From contig SADC01000443.1 in assembly GCA_004194705.1 (NCBI GenBank), positions 54,059 to 118,058 on the forward strand: DNA of 64,000 nt, read 5' to 3'. Shown piece by piece: positions 23,100-33,072 of the stretch. Each line of letters opens with the position of its first letter. Position 1 is the stretch's first letter. Made by a program: the position numbers and the translations under genes. Source of the DNA: Ditylenchus dipsaci (taxonomy: Eukaryota > Nematoda > Chromadorea > Rhabditida > Anguinidae). The notes under the pieces were generated by a model. It saw nothing but the letters and a program-made list of their open reading frames with translations. It made no database searches and was not told the DNA's origin.

Positions 23100-23560
23100 G
23101 ATCCAACTTCAGTTCTACCGGATAATCCATGCACCAACTAAACCAAGTGGTCGTCCACTTGGATCCAATTTTTTTTACATTTTTCATGTTCCAAAACCTG
23201 TTTTCTGGACTAACTCGGGCATGCTGAAGATGGTTCGATAATAGTAAATAAGGGTTTGTATGGTATTTTTTGAGTATTGGGAGACAATTGATTTTGTGAA
23301 ACTCGATTGCACCGAAACTCAAAAAATACCTGAGAAAACGGCATTTTACCACTATCAAACCATCTTCAGCATGTCCGAATCGGTCCACAAAACAGGTTTT
23401 AGAACATGAAAAACGTAAAAAAAATGTCTTTAAGTGGACGACCACTTGGTTTGGTTGGTTCAAATTAAAAATTAAATTCTCGCGTAATTTTGACTTAAAG
23501 TGAGAGTCGAAAAAAGTAATTGAGTATACTGAAAGTGAGAGTGCGAGTGCCAGCTCCATA
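23100..23560. mobile_element. Foldback repeat with AAGTGGTCGTCCACTTGG ends
   Basis: The ends contain AACCAAGTGGTCGTCCACTT and its inverse. The inner arms pair CCAAAACCTGTTTTCTGGAC / GCATGCTGAAGATGGTTCGA with the inverse GACCGATTC...AACAGGTTTT. This family recurs at 30850-31330, 41040-41205, 41630-42080 and as fragments at 6360, 6840 and 16300. One edge carries the GTGAGAGTG-rich tail. Confidence 0.65.
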
Positions 23561-23639
23561 CCCCACGTGGATACCTTAGGGAATAAAAAGCTACTCCAAA
23601 ATTGGTTTTACTGCGAGTCAAATCGCTGTTTCAGCATTA

Positions 23640-23760
23640 TCAAACCGTGTTCAGGACACGATTCTGGACAGGACACAATGATTTTCAGCTACTTTCGGCT
23701 AAATCCAGAAATTCGAACTCTGGAGGTGGATACCGATTTAAGGAAGGTACCAGGGCAGGT
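23640..23760. repeat. Dispersed repeat with GTGTTCAGGACACGATTCTG
   Basis: The block contains TTATCAAACCGTGTTCAGGA, CACGATTCTGGACAGG and a CTGGAGGTGGATACC motif. It recurs at 30665-30790, 59750-60050 and partly at 6610-6660. No coding potential is seen. Confidence 0.5.
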
Positions 23761-24215
23761 ATTCAGACCCGGATCAGGATCAAGGATAATCCTTGATCCT
23801 GATCCTAGCCGCGTAGCTGAATACGGATCACGATCAAAGATTATCCTTGATCCTGATCCTGAGTCTGAATACAGGATTATTTCTGATCCAGCGTTTTGAA
23901 GGCTATTTCACCAATACTTTAAGATAGCTAATCTGATCCAGTCTGATACACCCCTGATCCACCTCTGATCCACCATGATCCACCCCTGATCCGGATCATG
24001 AGTGGATCAGACCGGATCGGGCCGGATCAGAGTTCGATCAGACCGGATCAGGAGAGAATCAGACTGGATGAAGTCTTATAAGGCTGGACCAAGGTTCCAA
24101 GATCGAGGATCAAGAATTATCTGTGATCCTGATCCAAAGTCTGAATACGGATCATGGATCAAGGATTATCCTTGATCCTGATCCATGATCCAGGGTCTGA
24201 ATACCTGCCCAGATA
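23755..24215. repeat. GATCC-rich tandem repeat block
   Basis: There are dozens of GATCC/GGATC motifs in both orientations, such as GGATCAAGGATAATCCTTGA and CTGATCCACC, bounded by GGGCAGGTATTCAGACC on the left and its complement on the right. The bounding inverted motif suggests a foldback element. Mirrored at 30205-30665. Confidence 0.7.
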
Positions 24216-24264
24216 GTTACCTTACTCACCATGAGACTAAGTGGTATCCTAAATACCATTTTAT

Positions 24265-24400
24265 GACTCTTAATCTAGAAAAAATTATGTCTGCTACACC
24301 AGGATTTGAACCTGTAACCTCAAAATTTGGAGTGGGAATTTATTGCGGGGGAATTTACCGGAGGGGGAATTTGCCGCCGAACATTTCTTGACACACCCTG
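24265..24400. repeat. tRNA-like SINE fragment (minus)
   Basis: The complement reads GGTTACAGGTTCAAATCCTG followed by GTGTAGCAGACAT. This is a B-box-like motif shared with 30100, 6480 and 63270. The mirrored copy is at about 30060-30140. Confidence 0.45.
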
Positions 24401-24638
24401 TAACAATGTCTGTGAGGGTAGCTCAATGACTTCGAAGTTACATTCAAATTCCCTCCTTTCTCAGAAGCTAGCGGAATTCTGTAAACCTGAATCTATTTCT
24501 GAAAACCATGAATCTCAATTTTTTTATAGGCACATCCCCAATGAGTGCAATGTAGATTGAGATGTAAAATGCAAAAAACGGCTGTGAATTTTTTTCTCGG
24601 CCGATTTTTCTTAGCTGTTAGTACCATTTGTAGCTGAG

Positions 24639-25990
24639 TGGTACTAGTGTTACTAGTGGTACTAGTGTCGAATAGGTCACACCTTCAAAAATTTTGCTGA
24701 CTACCCAAAATACACATTTAATCAATGAAATATTTTATTCTGTTAAATAAATTTCTATTCCAGAGTTCTCGATGGATGAGCTAAGGGGTTTAAGCTTAAG
24801 AACGTTTTTGATCGAGTCCAATGGTCAGATGATCAGTTTCTCGAATGGTTCCAGCATCTTGGCTTATTACATAGCAAGCGTTCCTGTGAATGTGGCTCTT
24901 CTATGCGTCTACGTGAAAAGCCTTCGAAAAAATATCCATTGTGGCAATGCCCGAAAAAGAGGTGCAGAAAAGAAAAAGGTTTTCTAGTCGACACTTTCTT
25001 CGAAGATACACGCCTGAGCTTGAAAAAGGTATAAATGTCTTGTTTCTGTACCAAATATATTTTGTCGGTTGTTTTTTCAGGCGTTTCAGCTGGCTTACTA
25101 TTGGTCCCGAAAAATGACTTCAGTGGATGAATTGATGTTTCAAATACAAGAAGATGAAGCCAGCTCTAATCTTTCACGTCATACTATTTGTGATTGGAAG
25201 TCCTATTTTCGAGAGGTTAAATTTTTTATTTAATGTGTAACAATGATTATATTATCTGAGTTAAGATTTGTCAACGATACTTTGTAGAACATAGGACCAT
25301 TCTTGGAGGACCCGGAAGATTGTCGAAATCGACGAGACAGTTTCAGTACGTAGGAAGTACAATCGAGGACGACTACTCCAACAAAATGGATCTTTGGTGG
25401 TGTAGAGCGCGGAACAAACAAGTAATTATTAGCCTTAATCACAAGTAGCACATTTTAAATGGTTTTTAAATAGGTCTTACATGTTTTGGGTGGAAATCGT
25501 GATACGAATACACTGTTGGATATTATTCAGCAATATATTCTTCCGGGTACTTTTTATGTTTATGATATTTTAATACCAGATTACCAGCTCGGCTGAATTT
25601 ATAGGAACAACAATTATTTCGGACGGATGGCCTTCGTACAGAAAAATAAAACAACTGCCCGAGGGATATGAGCACTTGGCAGTCAATCATTCAGAGCATT
25701 TTGTGGATCCCATTACTGGAGCGCACACCAACAGCATTGAATCAGCGTGGCAGAAGCTAAAGGCCAGAAACAAGAAAGAATACGAACTGCATCGTCTGAA
25801 TTTGGATCCTATATTGAGCAACATTTGTGGTTTCAGATGTTTCTGGTCCGGATTGTTTTTATAATCTGATGTCTCAAATTTGTGATTTGTATCCTTGTGA
25901 GCGAAAATAAAAATATTTCATTGATTAAATGTGTATTTTTTGGTAGTCAGCAAAATTTTTGAAGGTGTGACCTATTCGACACTAGTACCA
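24639..25990 (+). mobile_element. Merlin-type DNA transposon, left arm only
   Basis: The inverted termini read TACTAGTGTCGAATAGGTCA then CACCTTCAAAAATTTTGCTG at the left, with the complement at the right ending about 25990. Flanking copies of TTTGTAGCTGAG (left 24627-24638, right 25992-26003) form a direct duplication of about 12-13 bp, or up to about 20 bp if ACCA is included. This is longer than the 8-9 bp usual for Merlin. The left end has extra GGTACTAGTGTTACTAGT copies. The right palindrome arm lacks it. Confidence 0.8.
24764..25864 (+). CDS. Merlin / IS1595 (ISXO2-like) transposase, multi-exon
   Basis: The N-terminal part has a four-Cys zinc ribbon (CECGSSMRL ... LWQCPKKRC), then FFEDTRLSLKK. 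The second exon gives AFQLAYYWSRKMTSVDELMF. The catalytic core starts at VEIDETVSVRRKYNRGR (first Asp). The second Asp is in IISDGWPSYRKI and the C-terminal catalytic segment is VNHSEHFVDPITGAHTNSIE followed by SAWQKLKARNKK. It ends at TAA near 25864. These are the hallmarks of the cut-and-paste Merlin superfamily. At least two one-base shifts (near 24812 and 25383) break the frame, but all catalytic motifs survive, so the insertion looks young. Confidence 0.8.
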
Positions 25991-26293
25991 TTTTGTAGCT
26001 GAGTTTCAGGGCTACAAAACAAAAAAAAGTTTCAGCCTTATATCGCTCGAAAACTCTTGATAAAATGCGTTCATTTGCACTCTACATCGCACTCTACATT
26101 GCACTCATAGAGTGAGATGTAGAGTGCAAATGAACACATTATTATCAAGATTTTTTAAGCGATATGTGGCTGGAAAAATTTTTACTTTGTAGCCCTGAAA
26201 CTCAGCTACAAAATGGTACTAACAGCAAGGAAAAATCGGCCGAGAAAAAATTCACAGCCGTTCCCGCGCAAACAAGACAAAAAAAACGCTCAC

Positions 26294-26748
26294 TCATTGG
26301 GGACGTAGCTTAAGTGATTTCCAGAATCCAGCCATTCCATCGATGCCGCCACCTCTGGTGACCATCCCTGGTTCAACCCCAATTTTCTGCTATACCAAAA
26401 CTATGCTAAAAATACACGACTTACTTCCAAGAAACTGTTGCTTACTGACTTCCGCATGTTTATGAGCTGCTCGGACCAGGAACGGATTCAGTGATCCCTG
26501 GATAGTCAGAAAAATGAGCGAGAAATTTTGAACTTGTCTTTGTACCTCCGGACTAAGAGTTGTCTATATAAAAAAATCCATACAGTTAACATCAAAAAAC
26601 AAAAAAAGTTCACCTCAATCTGGATAGTATGATCCGAATATTTGCTAATTCCATCAACAGACTCGCTTGTGGACAAAAGCTTGTACTCTTTTTGGTTGAC
26701 ACTTTTGGAAGGCGAAATATTTGGATCGATTTCCAATTTGACGGTCAT
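26294..26748 (-). CDS. Small orphan gene, three exons (left-arm copy)
   Basis: Exon 1 (26748-26614) encodes MTVKLEIDPNISPSKSVNQK, then EYKLLSTSESVDGISKYSD, exactly 45 codons. Exon 2 (26563-26425) begins TTLSPEVQ and includes GSLNPFLVRAAHKHAEVSKQ. Exon 3 (26386-26294) encodes SPEVAASMEWLDSWKSLKL then RPQ-TGA in the right-arm reading. All boundaries are GT-AG and phase 0; the total is about 120 residues with no signal peptide, membrane segment or recognised domain. Each arm has different one-base errors, and combining evidence from both supports a real reading frame. Confidence 0.55.
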
Positions 26749-27169
26749 GCTTTTTTTAGCAATGAAAAAGCTAAAGTTGAGCAAACAATATGGCCACTAT
26801 AGAAAAATATAAAGCTAGTAGAAATAGATCGCCTTTTGCTTCTTCAGCATTTAGCAATAGTTTTTCTTTGAATTCAAACGTGTTTTGATTTGTCCACGAC
26901 GGAAACGCTCACATGCTGCCCACCTGAACATCTATGCCTAAAAAATTTTAAAATATGAAAACTGGAATGAATTTGCATAATACAATTAATCATTCGTATG
27001 ACAGAAAAACAGATGCTCAAAAAGCTGGGATTATTGGTAAAAAGGCAGAGTATAACTTTGATTTATTTGATTTCAAATTTATGAATTTAGACGAAAAAGT
27101 TCGACAGACAATAATACAAAAAAGTTAAATAATAAAAATCAGGAAAAAAGTCTCAACGGATAAGCTATT
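26749..27169. other. Upstream region of the orphan gene
   Basis: AT-rich with no recognised gene; mirrored at about 28623-29038 in the other arm. Confidence 0.5.
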
Positions 27170-27592
27170 GGCTGTGACTATAGTCGAGTTGACCCCTCAA
27201 CTTTTTAGGGTCAACTTTTGTTAAAATTACTAAAATATCAATTTTTTGAAATAAAAGTGCCAAATATGATATTTTTGACCCCCCATCAACTTTTCCATGT
27301 CGACAAGATGGCTTTTTCAGCAATTCGAAATCTTGTTTTCTACAAAATTTTGAAAAATGTTGACCCCAAGTTGACCCCAGTTGACCCCTCAACTTTTTTA
27401 TCCTCAGATTTTTCTGCGTCTAATTTTTATAAATCACTCGAAAAAAACTGCCTATATTTTCGTGTAGAGCTCAAAAAGTTGCCCTAGGGTCATAAATATC
27501 AAAATAAAATATATAGAGATAAATATTTATATTTTTTGAATTTAAGAAAAAGTTGACCCTAAAAGTTGACCCCGACTATGGTTACGGCCATT
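27170..27592. mobile_element. MITE with GTTGACCC inverted termini
   Basis: The left end reads GGCTGTGACTATAGTCGAGT and the right end is the complement of GGCCGTAACCATAGTCGGGG. GTTGACCCC motifs recur inside. Its mirror copy is at 28205-28622, so two copies flank the palindrome centre. Confidence 0.6.
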
Positions 27593-27641
27593 TGGGTTTG
27601 AAGAATGGGTGTAAGTATTCCCTCGCCAAATTATTCTGATT

Positions 27642-28157
27642 CTTATTCCACCTGGTGGCACGCTATTTATTTTGGCCTGTTTGACGAGTTCTAGTCGTAA
27701 ATTGGGTCGCTGATTGCGAATCTGGCTACAAGAAAGTCGAATTGCCTCTATGCATTGGTTAAACAAGCCAAAATAAATGGCATGTCAACACGTGGGATCG
27801 AACCTGTGCACCATTTTGGCGCGAAACACTTACGCGGATCGGAATTTCATAAAGGCGGGTACGAGGTCAATTTAAAAAAAAAATTATTTAATTCGCCAAA
27901 CAATTACTGAGATTTTCTACTGAGATTACTGAGATGAGAATCCTACTGAGATTTTTAAAAGTTGGAGAAAAAAGACTAAAATTGTTGAAAAAATTCGGTC
28001 TATACAAAGACTTTTTTTCCAATTTTCGAATAGCTGAATAATTAATTGATAGCTCGTTAGGAAGCTGAGATTCAGAGCTACACGTCGGTACTAAAACTAC
28101 GAAATATTGAAAGAAAAAAGTGAGAGAGACAAACTTTTACGATTTGGCGAGTAAAAG
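27642..28157. other. Unpaired centre (loop) of the large palindrome
   Basis: About 515 bp that have no inverted partner. A tRNA-like motif (ACACGTGGGATCGAACCTGT, B-box-like on the minus strand) lies at about 27790. A GATTTTCTACTGAGATTACTGAGAT repeat is near 27910. The sequence just outside both edges, TTTGGCGAG and AATACTTACACCCATTCTTC, is inverted. Confidence 0.6.
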
Positions 28158-28204
28158 AATAATTTGGCGAGGGGAAATACTTACACCCATTCTTCAAACC
28201 CAAA

Positions 28205-28622
28205 TAGCCGTAACCATAGTCGGGGTCAACTTTTAGGGTCAACTTTTTCTTAAATTAAAAAATATAATATTTATCTCTATATATTTTTATTTGATATTTA
28301 TGACCCTAGGGCAACTTTTTGAGCTCTACACGAAAATATAGGCAGTTTTTTTCGAGTGATTTATAAAATTAGACGCAGAAAATCTGAGGATAAAAAAAGT
28401 TGAGGGGTCAACTGGGGTCAACTTGGGTCAACATTTTTCAAATTTTGTAGAAACAGATTTCGAATTGCTGAAAAAGCCATCTTGTCGACATGGAAAGTTG
28501 ATGGGGGTCAAAAATATCATTTTTGGCACTTTTATTTCAAAAAAATTGATATTTTAGTAATTTTAACAAAAGTTGACCCTAAAAAGTTGAGGGGTCAACT
28601 CGACTATAGTCACAGCAATAGC
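28205..28622. mobile_element. MITE with GTTGACCC inverted termini (mirror copy)
   Basis: Inverted counterpart of 27170-27592, with ends AGCCGTAACCATAGTCGGGG and the complementary TCGACTATAGTCACAGC. Confidence 0.6.
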
Positions 28623-29038
28623 TTATCCCGTTTGAGACTTTTTCCTGATTTTTTATTATTTTACTTTTTGTATTATTGTCTGTCGAACTTTTTCGTCTAA
28701 ATTCATAATTTGAAATCAAATAAATCAAAGTTATACTCTGCCTTTTTACCAATAATCCCAGCTTTTTGAGCATCTGTTTTCTGTCAATACGAATGATTAA
28801 TTGTATTATGCAAATTCATTCCAGTTTTCATATTTTAAATATTTTTTAGGCATAGATGTTCAGTGGGCAGCATGTGAGCGTTTCCGTCGTGGACAAATCA
28901 AAACACGTTTGAATTCAAAGAAAAACTATTGCTAAATGCTGAAGAAGCAAAAAGCGATCTATTTCTACTAGCTTTTATATTTTTCTATAGTAGCCATATT
29001 GTTTGCTCAACTTTAGCTTTTTCATTGCTAAAAAAAGC

Positions 29039-29484
29039 ATGACCGTCAAATTGGAATCGATCCAAATATTTCGCCTTCCAAAGTGTCAACCAAAAGAGTA
29101 CAAGCTTTTGTCCACAAGCGAGTCTGTTGATGAATTAGCAAATATTCGGATCATACTATCCAGATTGAGGTGAACTTTTTTGTTTTTTGATGTTAACTGT
29201 ATGGATTTTTTATATAGACAACTCTTAGTCCGGAGGTACAAGACAGTTCAAAATTTCTCGCTCATTTTTCTGACTATCCAGGATCACTGAATCCGTTCCT
29301 GGTCCGAGCAGCTCATAAACATGCGGAAGTCAGTAAGCAACAGTTTCTTGAAGTAAGTCGTGTATTTTTAGCATAGTTTTGGTTATAGCAGAAAATTGGG
29401 TTTGAACCAGGATGGTCACCAGAGGTGGCGGCATCGATGGAATGGCTGGATTCTTGGAAATCACTTAAGCTACGTCCCCAATGA
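29039..29484 (+). CDS. Small orphan gene, three exons (right-arm copy)
   Basis: Counterpart of 26294-26748. Exon 2 follows a TATATAG acceptor near 29218 and ends at CTTGAA before GTAAGT near 29353. Exon 3 starts after AGCAG near 29386 and reads KIGFEPGWSPEVAASMEWLD to RPQ-TGA at 29484. The first exon has lost one base after MTVKLE compared with the left copy, while exon 3 reads cleanly here. Confidence 0.55.
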
Positions 29485-29516
29485 GTGAGCGTTTTTTTTG
29501 TCTTGTTTGCGCGGGA

Positions 29517-29837
29517 ACGGCTGTGAATTTTTTCCCCGCCGATTTTCCTTGCTGTTAGTACCATTTTGTAGCTGAGTTTCAGGGCTACAAAGTAAAAATT
29601 TTTCCAGCCACATATCGCTTAAAAAATCTTGATAATAATGTGTTCATTTGCACTCTACATCTCACTCTATGAGTGCAATGTAGAGTGCGATGTAGAGTGC
29701 AAATGAACGCATTTTTATCAAGAGTTTTCGAGCGATATAAGGCTGAAACTTTTTTTTGTTTTGTAGCCCTGAAATCAGCTACAAAATGGTACTAACAGCT
29801 AAGAAAAATCGGCGAGAAAAAATTCACAGCCGTTTTT
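29517..29837. mobile_element. Foldback element, uninterrupted right-arm copy
   Basis: Same element as 24579-26261 but without the Merlin insertion. It has complementary ends ACGGCTGTGAATTTTTTCCC and AAAAATTCACAGCCGT and a nearly perfect inverted repeat about 150 bp per arm. It provides the empty site for the Merlin insertion (GTACCATTTTGTAGCTGAGT). Confidence 0.75.
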
Positions 29838-30059
29838 TTGCATTTTACATCTCAATCTACATTGCACTCATTGGGGATGTGCCTAACAAAAATTGAGATT
29901 CATGGTTTTCAGAAAAAGATTCAGGTTACAGAATTCCGCTAGCTTCTGAGAAAGGAGGGAATTTGAATGTAACTTCGAAGTCATTGAGCTACCCTCACAG
30001 ACATTGTTACAGGGTGTGTCAAGAAATGTTCGGCGGCAAATTCCCCCTCCGGTAAATTC

Positions 30060-30140
30060 CCCCCGCGGTAAATTCCACTCCAAATTTTTTGAGGTTACAG
30101 GTTCAAATCCTGGTGGTAGCAGACATAATTTTTTCTAGAT
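30060..30140. repeat. tRNA-like SINE fragment (plus)
   Basis: It reads GGTTACAGGTTCAAATCCTG then GTGGTAGCAGACATAATTTT. Mirror of 24265-24330. Confidence 0.45.
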
Positions 30141-30204
30141 TAAGAGTCATAAAATGGTATTTAGGATACCACTTAGTCTCATGGTGAGTAAGGTAACTAC
30201 CTGG

Positions 30205-30665
30205 GCAGGTATTCAGACCCTGGATCATGGATCAGGATCAAGGATAATCCTTGATCCATGATCCGTATTCAGACTTTGGATCAGGATCACAGATAATTCT
30301 TGATCCTCGATCTTGGACCTTGGGTCCAGCCTTATAAGACTTCATCCAGTCTGATCCTCTCCTGATCCGGTCTGATCGAACTCTGATCCGGCCCGATCCG
30401 GTCTGATCCACTCATGATCCGGATCAGGGGTGGATCATGGGTGGATCAGAGGTGGATCAGGGGTGTATCAGACTGGATCAGATTAGCTATCTCTTAAAGT
30501 ATTGGTGAAATAGCCTTCAAAACGCTGGATCAGAAATAATCCTGTATTCAGACTCAGGATCAGGATCAGGATAAATTTTGATCCGTGATCCGTATTCAGC
30601 TACGCGGCTAGGATCAGGATCAAGGATTATCCTTGATCTGATCCGGGGTCTGAATACCTGCCCTG
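30205..30665. repeat. GATCC-rich tandem repeat block (mirror)
   Basis: Inverted counterpart of 23755-24215, bounded by GGGCAGGTATTCAGACC and its complement. Confidence 0.7.
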
Positions 30666-30849
30666 GTACCTTCCTTAAATCGGTATCCACCTCCAGAGTT
30701 CGAATTTCTGGATTAGCCGAAAGTAGCTGAAAATCATTGTGTCCTGTCCAGAATCGTGTCCTGAACACGGTTTGATAATGCTGAAACAGCGATTTGACTC
30801 GCAGTAAAAACCAATTTTGGAGTAGCTTTTATTCCCTAAGGTATCCACG

Positions 30850-31330
30850 TGGGGTATGGAGCTGGCACTCGCACTCTCACTTTCAGTATACTCAATTACT
30901 TTTTTGACTCTCACTTTAAGTCAAAATTACGCGAGAATTTAATTTTTTATTTGAACCAACCAAACCAAGTGGTCGTCCACTTAAAGACATTTTTTTTACG
31001 TTTTTCATGTTCTAAAACCTGTTTTGTGGACCGATTCGGACATGCTGAAGATGGTTTGATAGTGGTAAAATGCCGTTTTCTCAGGTATTTTTGAGTTTCG
31101 GTGCAATCGAGTTTCACAAAATCAATTGTCTCCCAATACTCAAAAATACCATACAAACCCTTATTTTACTATTATCGAACCATCTTCAGCATGCCCGAGT
31201 TAGTCCAGAAAAACAGGTTTTGGAACATGAAAATGTAAAAAAAATTGGATCCAAGTGGACGACCACTTGGTTTAGTTGGTGCATGGATTATCCGGTAGAA
31301 CTGAAGTTGGATCATGGAAAAACATTTTGA
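30850..31330. mobile_element. Foldback repeat with AAGTGGTCGTCCACTTGG ends (mirror)
   Basis: Inverted counterpart of 23100-23560, with the CACTCTCACTTTC tail on the left and the GTGGACGACCACTTGG end on the right. Confidence 0.65.
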
Positions 31331-31645
31331 TTTTTCAAAGTTCTTTCGCAAGACAAAAATATTACTACCCGCACAGTGTTTCAAAAGTAAAATCTATTTG
31401 GTTCATTTTAGACAAAACGCCAGATTTTGAAAGAGTCTTTCCAAATTTATTGCTTTCTTTTTTTTTGCCTTTTCCGTGTAATTTTTTTAGCAATTTACTA
31501 CCTTAGCACCTTACTTCGCCATCATATAACACATTCCGTACATATAAATATTCTTGACTAACCAATAAACAGCAACTCTCAACCGATGAATGCAAAGAAA
31601 ACACGCAAATGAATTAACTGATCAACAACTTTATTCATTCCTTTT

Positions 31646-32633
31646 CTCAAAGGCACATAAATTTACGACGACGATCATCAAACAAACGAAACACTTGATC
31701 TGACAATGAAATAGTATGACTCGACCTCTCGAAGACCTTTCTGCTTCTGGGCAAGACGCTTATCACGCTCCTCAGCAATGGACAACTTGATAACTTTGTC
31801 GGCTGGAAGAGAAACCAATGCAGCACTGTCTCTCCCGATGATGAAGACATTGTTCAGCCTAAGAACAGCTTGTTAACCTAAGCACTTAATTAAACTGATC
31901 ACAGCTAAGCTACCACCAACCTCAGCCGGTATTTATGGCAACACAGCCCCCGACTCTTCACTCCAATTTTACTTACCTAGTGACGAATGTGTGACCGGCA
32001 GAATCTTTGATGTGGACAATGTCGAAGGATCCCGGACGGCGCTCGCGATGTCCAACAATTCCAACTCTTCCCATGTTGCGTCTGCCAGTGATCATGCACA
32101 AGTTGCCAGAGTCGAACTTGACGTAGTCGGTGATCTTGCCAGTCTCAATTTCGATGACCACGGTATGGTCCCACCTAGAAGTTATAAATTGGAATAATAC
32201 TGATAAGTAACGAAATTAGGAAACACACCTTGAGATGAGGACCCGGATAACGGATCGTATGAGCATCATGGGTCACGATATATGGCACACTCTTGGACCA
32301 ATGGACTGCTTGACGGCCTGAGCCAATTAGAAAGCACCCTCCTGCTTGGAGATTCTGTGAGTAGCAAAGCGACCCTTGATGTCGTAGAGAAGGCGGAAAA
32401 TCTCGTCAGTTTTCACAATTCGGATCACGTCTGAAAGATAGTTTTCTGAAATAAGACTTTGAAAATTGAAAATATGAAACATACCCATGAAACCGGCAGG
32501 AAATCGAAATTCTGTTCGCACCTTTCCATCCACTTTGATAGCACGCTGTTCGCCATCAAGCTGCAGTTGCTTGTTTCGGAGAGACAGTCCATTTGACTTA
32601 GCGCACATCCTTCTGGTGAAACCATCTTCAGAT
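31646..32633 (-). pseudogene. RPS4: 40S ribosomal protein eS4, right-arm copy, probably non-functional
   Basis: Counterpart of 21785-22763. It reads through more exons cleanly: [20 protein letters not shown] continues to FPAGFM, and [15 protein letters not shown] is in frame, unlike on the left. The shared TAA (GAF-stop-LAQ), the missing eS4 N-terminal exon and the short gap before AIKVDG remain. One substitution gives KDSAGH here against KDAAGH on the left. TTTATT at 31629-31634 is the complement of the poly(A) signal. Because the stop is common to both copies, I call both non-functional, although a functional eS4 must exist elsewhere in the genome. Confidence 0.8.
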
Positions 32634-33064
32634 CTAAAATTATTCGAATTTATTTTGTATCGAAAAACTCCAAATTGTATCTTTTTAGCATCTTTTATAT
32701 ACCAAAAAAAAAGTTAAGAATCTATTCTATCTTTTAACCAAAATAGAATTTTCAAAACCAAGAGTTTACAAACGAGAGACCATCAACAGCCATCAACTGG
32801 CATTTCTCTCGAGTGAAAAATAGGGGTTTTTGCGTTTTCCATCTAACTTTTGCATAAAACACCTAAAATTTGCATTTTTGTATACGTCCTTGGTACAAAA
32901 ATGCAGCAAATTCACTCCTCTATCGAGCCTCCAGTTGCGTTTCAGGGAACCTCGACAAAAAATAGTGCTAGAATCTCAATCGAGTCAACTAGATGAAAAA
33001 AATTTCTTGGAAATTTTCACAGAAATCAATTATAGCTTTGAAATTTTGCATGCTTTATGGGCAA

Positions 33065-33072
33065 GTGATGGC
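33065..33072. repeat. Left 8-bp target duplication of the hAT element
   Basis: GTGATGGC here matches GTGATGGC at 36105-36112; the left palindrome arm has the site once. Confidence 0.9.

Larger units (their letters stand above)
24579..26261. mobile_element. Foldback element split by a Merlin insertion
   Basis: ACGGCTGTGAATTTTTTTCT at the left end is complemented by AGAAAAAATTCACAGCCG at the right end. The inner stem includes TTAGTACCATTTTGTAGCTG and a GTGCAAATGAAC...GTTCATTTGCAC pair. In the right arm the same element is uninterrupted (29517-29837, about 320 bp); here 1.35 kb of Merlin sits in the left stem. Confidence 0.75.
13080..27641. repeat. Left arm of the large palindrome
   Basis: Essentially every feature from F-box gene B to the small orphan gene recurs in inverted order at 28158-45860. 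Examples: 13265/45697 (F-box start), 18927/38536 (MITE end), 20673/36797 (SWIM ORF stop), 21785/32633 (eS4) and 26748/29039 (orphan gene start). The sum of paired coordinates steps from about 58960 to 57470, 54420 and 55790, and the steps match arm-specific insertions or deletions. Confidence 0.9.
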
